From contig JAEWJV010000614.1 of NCBI GenBank assembly GCA_023386395.1, positions 1-7,891 on the forward strand: a DNA stretch of 7,891 bases, written 5' to 3'. The notes beneath the pieces are model-generated. The model was given only the letters and a program-made list of their open reading frames with translations. It was not told the DNA's origin and made no database searches. The DNA comes from Bacteroidota bacterium (lineage in GTDB: Bacteria; Bacteroidota; Bacteroidia; Chitinophagales; Chitinophagaceae). Positions 1 through 5,912 of the stretch are shown here, in pieces. Position 1 is the first letter of the stretch; each line of letters opens with the position of its first letter. A program made the position numbers and the translations under genes.

Positions 1-131
1 ATATTGAGGAGATTATTTGGTATAAAGGCGCTTTAGGTTTGGCTGCTGATAACGTAGGTAAAACCCTGAAAGCAGTAGGTAAAGCGATACTGCCAATGAC
101 GCCGGATAACGGACGGGCGGCGAAACACCAC
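1..131 (+). other. Unassigned left edge; possible 3' end of an unidentified plus-strand gene
   Basis: Reading from base 3, the plus strand is open with codon usage that looks coding (many Ala, Gly, Lys and Val codons; peptide starting IEEIIWYKGALGLAADNVGK). The same frame stays open until a stop at 294-296, but beyond base 132 it only mirrors the zinc finger gene on the other strand. A genuine gene would therefore overlap its convergent neighbour by about 165 bases, which is unusual. In the adjacent frame a TAA at 133-135 lies exactly over the stop codon of the zinc finger gene, so a one-base shift near 120-131 would give a normal convergent end. I do not recognise the peptide and cannot assign a function. 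It may equally be intergenic sequence. Confidence 0.2.
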
Positions 132-398
132 TTAATATTCCGCCATTACTTCGTCTTTATAACACCAAAGCCATCTTTCACCAGGCTCTGCAGAGATGAT
201 AACAGGGTGGCCGCTGCGGTGATAATGTTTAGTGGCATGTTTATATGGCGAACTATCACAACACAATGTAGCGCCACAGGTTTGGCAGGTTCTTAAATGT
301 ACCCACTCGCCCCCGTTTTTTATACACTCTTCACATACCAGTTCTTTAGGCAGTTTTATTTCGGTGATGGACTGAATGTGCCCGCATATTTCATTCAT
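132..398 (-). CDS. Small UBP-type zinc finger protein
   Basis: An 88-residue protein made almost entirely of a ubiquitin-hydrolase-type zinc finger (zf-UBP). Visible zinc ligand candidates are C5 and H7, C22 and C25, C38 and C41, C46/C47, H54, H58, H60 and H64. They sit in the order of the family, with the bacterial signature CCDSSPYKHATKH and a closing WLWCY. In eukaryotes this fold binds the free C-terminal Gly-Gly tail of ubiquitin. Bacterial stand-alone versions have no established ligand. There is no signal peptide or membrane segment, so the protein should be cytoplasmic. It is the last gene of the three-gene operon, starting 11 bases after the stop of the response-regulator/flavoprotein, which suggests co-transcription and a role as partner or accessory of that flavoprotein (inference). 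The start has no Shine-Dalgarno sequence; the ATG is preceded by an AT-rich leader. Family assignment is confident, function is not. Confidence 0.9.
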   Translation of the reverse strand: MNEICGHIQSITEIKLPKELVCEECIKNGGEWVHLRTCQTCGATLCCDSSPYKHATKHYHRSGHPVIISAEPGERWLWCYKDEVMAEY

Positions 399-409
399 AA
401 CAATGTTAT

Positions 410-2068
410 TTATATTTCGGCAAGATATTTATGTACAAAACTTATAGCCATAGAGCCTTCGCCAACGGCTGATGCCACGCGGTTCATGGCACCTGCACGC
501 ACATCGCCTGCCGCAAAAATGCCGGGGCAGCTTGTTTCGAGTAAATAAGGATCGCGTTCCAGTTTCCATGCTTTGTGAAAATTCTCACACAGGTTTAAAT
601 CCCTTCCCGTTTCAATAAAACCTTTATTGTTTGCTATTACCAAACCATGCAGCCATTCGGTATAAGGTTTTGCGCCAATGAAAATGTACAGTGCGGCTGC
701 ATCCACGGTATGGGTTTCGCCGGTTTTAACCTGTTTTATTACCAACTGCTCCAGCCGTTCATTGCCCCTGGCTTCCACCACTTCACTCAAAATGCATACA
801 GTAATATTATGTACATTTTTTATCTGGTCTATCAAATAAGAAGACATGGTATAAGACAGGCTATCCTTTCTTATTAAAATAGTTACCTGCCTGGCAAACT
901 TGGAAAGATACATGGCTGCCTGCCCGGCTGAATTACCACCGCCTACAATAAAAACATCTTTGCTTTTACAGGCCAGCGCTTCAGTATTGGCTGCGCCGTA
1001 ATAAACGCCTGCACCCGTAAATTTTTCTATCCCGGGCGTTGAAAGTTGCCTGTAATCAACACCGGTTGTAATTACAATTGATTTGGTCATGATAGAACTG
1101 TCATCTTCCAAAATAATTTTCTTATAATTATCAAGCAGTTCAATTCGCTTTACAGTTTGCGGCGAAAGAAAATCCGTACCAAATCTTTTCGACTGCGTAA
1201 TAGCTCGTTTGGTAAGATCTGAACCGCTTAAACCCGTTGGAAAACCAAGATAATTTTCAATACGGGAACTGGTGCCGGCCTGGCCGCCCGGCGCTTTTCT
1301 TTCTATTAATAAAGTTTTTAAACCTTCAGATGATCCATATACGGATGCCGCCAAACCAGCAGGGCCTGCACCAATAATTACAACATCGTATATCTCGTTT
1401 TTGGCTTCGGGGTTTAAACCAATATGCCTTGCCACATCAATGATTTTAGGGCTCAGCAGCAGCTTTCCGTCTTCAAAAAATATGGCCGGCAAATCTTTAG
1501 CTTCTATATTATTCAGCTGTATTAGCTGGTGCGCATCTTCCGAATTTGCATCAAGCCACTGATAGGGAATAAGATTGCCGGATAAGAATTCCTTTATTTC
1601 ATGGCTTTTTGGAGAGAATTGATAACCTACCAGTTTTATGCCTTTAAACTCGGGGTGAAAGCTGTTCTGCCAGTCATCCAGCAGATCATTCAATACCGGA
1701 TATAATTTTTCTTCCGGAGGGTCCCAGGGCTTGGTAAGATAATAATCAAGCTTAACCGTATTGATAGCTTTTATGGCAGCGTCTGTATCAGAATAGGCCG
1801 TGAGCAAAACTTTTTTGGCGTCGTCATAAAATTCCATTGCCTGCGTTAAAAAATCAACGCCCTGCATTTCGGGCATACGCTGGTCTGAAATAAACATGGC
1901 TACTGTTTCGCCTTTATTTTTTAACTCCAGCAAGCTGCCTAAAATTTCTTTTGCAGATGAAGTGCTGAGTACGCGGTATTCCTGCCTGAATTTATTTTTC
2001 AGGTCGCGTGTAATGGCGCGTAAAACCTGAACATCGTCGTCTATTACTAATATGATTGGCTGGTTCAT
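410..2068 (-). CDS. Response regulator fused to glutaredoxin-like domain and thioredoxin-reductase-like FAD oxidoreductase
   Basis: A 552-residue, three-part cytoplasmic protein. Residues 4-130 are a receiver domain with acidic pocket D10-D12, phosphoacceptor D62 (in SDQRMP), T90 and K113 (in LTKPW). Residues about 142-218 resemble a glutaredoxin/thioredoxin fold, but the usual CxxC position reads SPKS (152-155). Residues about 226-552 are a class II pyridine nucleotide-disulfide oxidoreductase-like flavoprotein: FAD-binding GAGPAGLAAS (233-242), GGQAGTSSRIENYLGFP (261-277), NAD(P)H-binding GGGNSAG (376-382) and the second FAD motif GIFAAGDVR (516-524). The redox-active CATC of thioredoxin reductase is absent; the matching stretch is YYGAANTEA (356-364), so thioredoxin reduction by the classical route is unlikely. 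The gene lies 9 bases downstream of the histidine kinase, its probable phosphodonor. Phosphorylation may control the flavoenzyme (inference). Substrate is unknown. Confidence 0.92.
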   Translation of the reverse strand: MNQPIILVIDDDVQVLRAITRDLKNKFRQEYRVLSTSSAKEILGSLLELKNKGETVAMFISDQRMPEMQGVDFLTQAMEFYDDAKKVLLTAYSDTDAAIKAINTVKLDYYLTKPWDPPEEKLYPVLNDLLDDWQNSFHPEFKGIKLVGYQFSPKSHEIKEFLSGNLIPYQWLDANSEDAHQLIQLNNIEAKDLPAIFFEDGKLLLSPKIIDVARHIGLNPEAKNEIYDVVIIGAGPAGLAASVYGSSEGLKTLLIERKAPGGQAGTSSRIENYLGFPTGLSGSDLTKRAITQSKRFGTDFLSPQTVKRIELLDNYKKIILEDDSSIMTKSIVITTGVDYRQLSTPGIEKFTGAGVYYGAANTEALACKSKDVFIVGGGNSAGQAAMYLSKFARQVTILIRKDSLSYTMSSYLIDQIKNVHNITVCILSEVVEARGNERLEQLVIKQVKTGETHTVDAAALYIFIGAKPYTEWLHGLVIANNKGFIETGRDLNLCENFHKAWKLERDPYLLETSCPGIFAAGDVRAGAMNRVASAVGEGSMAISFVHKYLAEI

Positions 2069-2077
2069 GTAATTTAT

Positions 2078-3463
2078 TTAAACGGGAAGGCAAACTTCAA
2101 ACTCCGTTGCACCTGGCGCTGATTTTACTTTTACAGTGCCGTTATGCTGCTGCATAATCCGGTTTACCACATCAAGTCCGAGGCCGCTGCCCTTGCCCAT
2201 TTCTTTGGTTGTAAAGAAAGGCATAAATATCTTTTGTTGCACATCCTCCGGGATACCCGGGCCATCGTCTTTAATATACACTTTCACAAATTTCTCATCG
2301 TGCCCTGATGTTATGGTGAGATTGCCTTTGCTATTTATTTCCATTGCATCAATAGCGTTATCAATTATGTTTGTCCACACCTGGTTCAACTCGCCGGGAA
2401 ACGCTTTTATTGCAGGAATGGTTTCATCAAAATCTTCTATCACATTAATATTGCCTTTGCGCAGTTTATAGTTCAGCATGGCTAATGTGTTGCGTATGCC
2501 GGTGTGGATATTTACCATTTGCCTGTCGGCATCTTTATCCATAAAAGTAAAATTTTTAACTGCGCCCACAAGGCCTGATATGCGCTCTGCCGAAATGCGG
2601 ATATCATCCGCCATTTTATGCGTAACAAGATAGTTGCTTACCCATTCAATTAACACCGGTAATTCCTGTGGCGCCGAACAAGATTTAAACACATCCAGTT
2701 CACTGCTTGTAAAACCCTTTTCCACAAGCCCTTCTGTGTCGGTATCCCCGAGGCCATTATCATAAAGCCAGTCGTTAATCTCATCTTCCAATGAAGCCTT
2801 TTGCATAAAGCTTAAGGCTGCAGGTTCTGTATTAATTTTTGTATTGATGAGGTTACTGATCTTATCAATTCGTTCAGCAGGTATCTGTAATCCCGAAACC
2901 TTTTTAAATAAATGCGGTAACTGGTTTACCTGGCTTTGTAATAGCGCTGCCGCTCTTGATATGGCGGCTGCAGGATTATTTAATTCGTGTGCAAGCCCTG
3001 CGGAGAGCTTGCCCAGCGCAAACATTTTTTCGTTTTGCTGTTGTATAGAAGTGAATTCACGAACGCGGTTTATCATCATATGCACCAGCGTTTCCGTTAG
3101 TTCATAGTTATCCGCCATGCCCGCCTTTATTTTTTCGGCGCTGCATTTAAAAACACCTGATCTTTCCAGTGCCTCACAAAAGGCCGGCGTAATGGTTGCC
3201 CTTGAATAAGGAAGGAAACCGGTTACGTGGCCGGCATCCAGTATGCGCAGCTCTCTCTGCTTACCCTGTTGCACAACACATACACGCAGTTTGCCGCCAA
3301 GTACAATATATAACTGATTAACCGGGTCGCCGGTATTAAATAATAAATCGTTTTGTTCCAGTTCCACTACTTCGCCCTGGTTTATGAGCCATTGCAGTTG
3401 TGTAACAGGAATATTATGAAAATCGCTAAATGCCTGCAGGTGTTCAACAGTAAGTTCCTTCAT
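2078..3463 (-). CDS. Sensor histidine kinase with N-terminal cyclic-nucleotide-binding-like domain
   Basis: A 461-residue soluble kinase. Residues about 20-115 form a CRP-type cyclic nucleotide-binding fold (FNTGDPVNQLYIVLGGKLRV, then GHVTGFLPYSRAT). The family's ribose-binding Glu (FGE-type motif) is not visible; GFLPYSR stands in its place, so cAMP binding is doubtful. The phosphoacceptor is H159 in GLAHELNNPAAA. Residues about 180-285 are a long, mostly helical insertion between the H-box and the ATPase. The HATPase domain (about 315-461) shows the N-box NQVWTNIIDNAIDAM (360-374), G1 DDGPGIP (399-405), FMPFFTTK (413-420) and G2 GKGSGLGL (423-430), so the kinase appears catalytically intact. 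There is no membrane segment, so it should sense a cytoplasmic signal. It is the first gene of the operon and the obvious partner of the receiver-flavoprotein just downstream. The ATG has no Shine-Dalgarno sequence. Confidence 0.92.
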   Translation of the reverse strand: MKELTVEHLQAFSDFHNIPVTQLQWLINQGEVVELEQNDLLFNTGDPVNQLYIVLGGKLRVCVVQQGKQRELRILDAGHVTGFLPYSRATITPAFCEALERSGVFKCSAEKIKAGMADNYELTETLVHMMINRVREFTSIQQQNEKMFALGKLSAGLAHELNNPAAAISRAAALLQSQVNQLPHLFKKVSGLQIPAERIDKISNLINTKINTEPAALSFMQKASLEDEINDWLYDNGLGDTDTEGLVEKGFTSSELDVFKSCSAPQELPVLIEWVSNYLVTHKMADDIRISAERISGLVGAVKNFTFMDKDADRQMVNIHTGIRNTLAMLNYKLRKGNINVIEDFDETIPAIKAFPGELNQVWTNIIDNAIDAMEINSKGNLTITSGHDEKFVKVYIKDDGPGIPEDVQQKIFMPFFTTKEMGKGSGLGLDVVNRIMQQHNGTVKVKSAPGATEFEVCLPV

Positions 3464-3485
3464 ACGAATAATTGAAAGTAAGTGC

Positions 3486-3503
3486 CGCCTGCAAGTTCAG
3501 GCG
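3486..3503. repeat. Perfect 6-bp inverted repeat in divergent intergenic region
   Basis: CGCCTG and CAGGCG face each other across a 6-base spacer. The repeat lies 23 bases upstream of the histidine kinase ATG, in the region shared with holA. It could be an operator for a dimeric regulator or a small hairpin in the 5' leader of the kinase operon. No T-tract follows on either strand, so a terminator is unlikely. The symmetry is seen directly; the function is inference. Confidence 0.4.
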
Positions 3504-3603
3504 TATTCAATTACCGGCAAAACAAAAGTTGAACGGATGAAAACCTTGTGAAATGGCAATACCAGTGTGTATAATTCCTGCCTTAACCGTTTTAATGTAA
3601 ACT

Positions 3604-3611
3604 TATCTTTG
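3604..3611 (+). promoter_or_regulatory. Putative Bacteroidota -7 box (TATCTTTG) for holA
   Basis: TATCTTTG matches the Bacteroidota primary sigma factor -7 consensus TAnnTTTG exactly. It ends only 4 bases before the holA ATG at 3616. If used, transcription would begin at or within a base or two of the start codon, giving a leaderless or nearly leaderless mRNA. A convincing -33 TTTG is not visible at the expected distance (only a weak TTAA near 3583), so the call is tentative. Confidence 0.4.
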
Positions 3612-3615
3612 GCGC

Positions 3616-4629
3616 ATGTCTGCCGAAAAAATTATTGCCGACTGGAAGCAAAAGAAATTCAAGCCTGTTTACTGGCTTGAAGGAGACGAGCCTTTTTTTA
3701 TTGATGAGGTAATGGATTATGCCGAACATAAAATTTTAAATGAAAGCGAGGCTGCATTTAACCTTACGGTTTTTTACGGTAAAGATGCAGATTGGCCAGG
3801 TGTGGTAAATGCCTGCATGGGCTACCCGATGTTTGGAGAAAGAAAAGTAGTAGTGCTGAAAGAAGCGCAGCAAATGAAAGACATTGAAAAACTGGAAAGC
3901 TATATCTCCAAACCACTGGCTTCAACGATTTTTGTAGTGAGTTATAAGGAAAAGAAGCTGGATGCCCGTACGAAGTTTTCCAAAGCGGTTAAACAGCACG
4001 GTGAACTGCTTTCTACTAAAAAAATTTATGAGAACCAGTTACCTGAATGGACCCAGCAGGCGGCGGCAGGCCTTGGATTATCTATCAATCAGAATGCATT
4101 ATTGTTATTGGTTGACCATATAGGAAATGATCTCAGCCGCCTGAAGAATGAACTTGAGAAAATTTCCATTAACCTGAATCAAAGAAAAACAATTACAGAA
4201 GATGATATTGAAAAATTTGTAGGCGTAAGTAAGGAGTTTAATGTGTTTGAACTGCAGGATGCCATCAGCCAGAAAAACCTGCCGAAAGCCATTCGTATCA
4301 TTCAATATTTTCAATCCAATCCAAAAGCTGCACCATTGCAATTAGTATTGCCCACCTTGTATAATTACTTCAGTAAAATATATATGGCTGCCGCCATGAA
4401 TGACTATTCTGAAAACGCGTTAAAACCGTTGTTTTATAATAATCCTTTTGCTGCGAGACAAGCTTTAACGGCTGTGAAGAATTATGGTTTATCGGGCGCG
4501 GAAAAAATTATTTTATTGCTGCACGAATATAACCTGAAAGGTATTGGTATCAACAGTGCTATATCAGGCAGTGCCGCTGATGGCGAATTTTTAAAGGAAC
4601 TTGCTTCAAAGATTATTATGGCGGCTTAA
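3616..4629 (+). CDS. holA: DNA polymerase III subunit delta
   Basis: A 337-residue protein matching the clamp-loader delta subunit in length and layout. Delta opens the beta sliding clamp and, with the gamma/tau and delta' subunits, loads it onto primed DNA at the replication fork. The N-terminal signature FKPVYWLEGDEPFFIDEV (residues 15-32) is characteristic and fixes the start close to the annotated ATG. The N-terminal AAA+-like domain lacks a usable Walker A, as is normal for delta. The helical C-terminal collar domain begins around residue 205 (FNVFELQDAIS, about 208-218), followed by a conserved KAAPLQLVLPTLYNYFSKIY stretch. The gene is divergent from the kinase operon and convergent with the DUF6702 gene, with 23 bases between the stops. 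It is a housekeeping gene standing alone; nothing suggests functional linkage with its neighbours. Confidence 0.95.
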   Translation: MSAEKIIADWKQKKFKPVYWLEGDEPFFIDEVMDYAEHKILNESEAAFNLTVFYGKDADWPGVVNACMGYPMFGERKVVVLKEAQQMKDIEKLESYISKPLASTIFVVSYKEKKLDARTKFSKAVKQHGELLSTKKIYENQLPEWTQQAAAGLGLSINQNALLLLVDHIGNDLSRLKNELEKISINLNQRKTITEDDIEKFVGVSKEFNVFELQDAISQKNLPKAIRIIQYFQSNPKAAPLQLVLPTLYNYFSKIYMAAAMNDYSENALKPLFYNNPFAARQALTAVKNYGLSGAEKIILLLHEYNLKGIGINSAISGSAADGEFLKELASKIIMAA

Positions 4630-4652
4630 TTTTTCGTGATTAATTAAACAGT

Positions 4653-5144
4653 TTATTTCAACGTAAACTTTATATAATCGTCAGGATAATTCAGCTTTGA
4701 GGTTTCTTCAAAACTTCCGGCTTTTACATGAATGAAGTTTACCTGTTCCTGCTTATAATCGTATAAAATAGTATTGGTTATTTCAAGTGTGTTCACCGAC
4801 GATATATTATTACATTCAAGATAACTCCAGATACTGCCTTCCTCACTTTCAAAACCATCAAACTTTAAATTTAAAACTTTGCCATCAGCTTTTATAATAA
4901 GGTGCTTACTGATATATTGCTGAAGCAGTTTTTCAGAATTGGTTTTGTCGTTTTTATTCAAAAGATCAACCTTGCCTTTATAGGTTTGACGAATGGTCTT
5001 TTCAAGGTCATCTGTAAAAATGCGCACACTTATTTCGAGCGTATTATTGGCTTTGTCATGCTCAATCTCCGTCATTGATATATAAAACGGGTGCAGCAGG
5101 GAAAGCATTGCCGTAAAAAACAGTTGTGTTATTATTGCGCTCAT
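4653..5144 (-). CDS. Exported DUF6702-family protein
   Basis: A protein of 163 residues when started at the ATG at 5142-5144. That start gives a short hydrophobic N-terminus (MSAIITQLFFTAMLSLLHPF) resembling a signal peptide or membrane anchor. An upstream in-frame ATG at 5199-5201 would add 19 residues in front of the signal and overlap the divergent hupE-like start, so it is not preferred. After the export signal comes the family hallmark HPFYISMTEIEHD and LEISVRIFTDDLEKTIRQ, then a beta-rich, charged body containing EGSIWSYLE and ending near DYIKFTLK. The family is common in Bacteroidota, is of unknown function, and often sits, as here, beside a HupE/UreJ protein and an M1 peptidase (recalled context, not searched). 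The protein probably acts in the periplasm or at the membrane. Confidence 0.8.
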   Translation of the reverse strand: MSAIITQLFFTAMLSLLHPFYISMTEIEHDKANNTLEISVRIFTDDLEKTIRQTYKGKVDLLNKNDKTNSEKLLQQYISKHLIIKADGKVLNLKFDGFESEEGSIWSYLECNNISSVNTLEITNTILYDYKQEQVNFIHVKAGSFEETSKLNYPDDYIKFTLK

Positions 5145-5195
5145 TTTATTTGCAAAGCCGCAAAACTCTGCATTAATCAGATACAACAAATACGC

Positions 5196-5852
5196 ATGCA
5201 TAATTTTGGTTTATATTTTACAACCGGCCTTGAACATATTTTAACATGGGAGGCGCTCGACCACATCCTGTTTGTAACAGCGCTTTGCCTGCGATACCAG
5301 TTTAAAGACTATAAAAAAATATTCATTCTCGTAACTGCTTTTACCATTGGCCATTGCTCCACGCTTGTATTAAGCACGTTTAATATTATCAGCGTAAAAA
5401 GCAGCATCACCGAATTTTTTATTGCAGTTACTATACTGCTCACGGCAGTAAGTAATGTTTTTGTGAAAGATGTGTCGCAGCAAAAAAAAGTTTCGTTCAT
5501 CTATTTTATGGCGCTGGTTTTTGGAATGGTGCATGGCCTTGGCTTTGCCTACAGTTTGAAAAGCATGCTGGGGAAAACGGAGAACATCTTTATCCCATTG
5601 CTTGCCTTTAACTGCGGTATAGAAATCGCACAAATCCTGGTGGCGTTGGTGGTACTCATCGTTTCTTATATATTTGTAACCATCCTGAGGGCCTCGTTTC
5701 GTTACTGGCTGCTTTTTATCAGCGGAATTATATTTGGGCTTTCATTGCAGATGGCGGTTGAAAGAAATCCTTTCGGGGAAAAGAATGGTGATGAAGTAAC
5801 ATGGTCAGGCACTTCAATGCACCAGGATGTAATAATGCAGTCAGGCGCATAG
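5196..5852 (+). CDS. HupE/UreJ-family integral membrane protein
   Basis: A 218-residue, very hydrophobic protein with about six predicted transmembrane segments. It carries the conserved acidic/histidine motifs of the HupE/UreJ_2 group: GLEHIL (H14), DHILFV (D22, H23), TAFTIGHCSTL (H53), E73 near the third segment, FGMVHGLGFA (H113) and a later NCGIEIAQ (E143). Members are linked to nickel or cobalt uptake in hydrogenase and urease clusters. Here no such enzymes are present, so the transported metal, if any, is unknown. The start chosen is the ATG at 5196 (MHNFGLYFTTGLEHIL), matching where the family begins. An ATG at 5091 in the same frame adds a Cys/Lys-rich leader that overlaps the divergent gene and looks non-coding. 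The polar tail from about residue 190 is short and variable. It probably shares a transcript with the M1 peptidase 60 bases downstream. Confidence 0.85.
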   Translation: MHNFGLYFTTGLEHILTWEALDHILFVTALCLRYQFKDYKKIFILVTAFTIGHCSTLVLSTFNIISVKSSITEFFIAVTILLTAVSNVFVKDVSQQKKVSFIYFMALVFGMVHGLGFAYSLKSMLGKTENIFIPLLAFNCGIEIAQILVALVVLIVSYIFVTILRASFRYWLLFISGIIFGLSLQMAVERNPFGEKNGDEVTWSGTSMHQDVIMQSGA

Positions 5853-5858
5853 CGCGCC
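5844..5858. repeat. Short GC-rich inverted repeat over the hupE-like stop codon
   Basis: GGCGC and GCGCC are exact reverse complements separated by 5 bases (ATAGC), which contain the TAG stop of the membrane protein gene. It could form a small stable hairpin in the transcript and influence read-through into the M1 peptidase gene. No U-run follows, so an intrinsic terminator is not supported. The arms are short enough to arise by chance. Confidence 0.25.
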
Positions 5859-5912
5859 AAGCTGGTCATGTTCTTAAATTATTTGAATCAATATAAAATA
5901 TACATCAGCATA

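Noticed and set aside
1272..1562. Plus-strand open frames inside the flavoprotein and kinase genes (for example 1272-1562, 2136-2471, 2844-3107, 297-548, 647-877)
   Set aside because: They lie fully opposite genes with strong domain evidence, show no recognisable motifs, and are explained as antisense shadows.
4630..4652. Bidirectional terminator between holA and the DUF6702 gene
   Set aside because: The 23-base gap contains only an AT palindrome (TTAATTAA) and no GC-rich stem with T-run, so a terminator cannot be supported.
5091..5195. Longer start for the HupE-like protein at 5091
   Set aside because: The extra 35 residues are antisense to the DUF6702 signal region, contain no family motif, and the family start fits the ATG at 5196.
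5145..5201. Upstream start for the DUF6702 protein at 5199-5201, overlapping the ATGCAT palindrome that also starts the HupE-like gene
   Set aside because: It adds 19 polar and cysteine-containing residues ahead of the signal-peptide-like segment and would overlap the divergent gene start; the ATG at 5142-5144 gives a normal export signal.
5844..5858. Intrinsic terminator after the HupE-like gene
   Set aside because: The GC-rich inverted repeat has only 5-base arms and is not followed by a T-tract; kept only as a low-confidence repeat.
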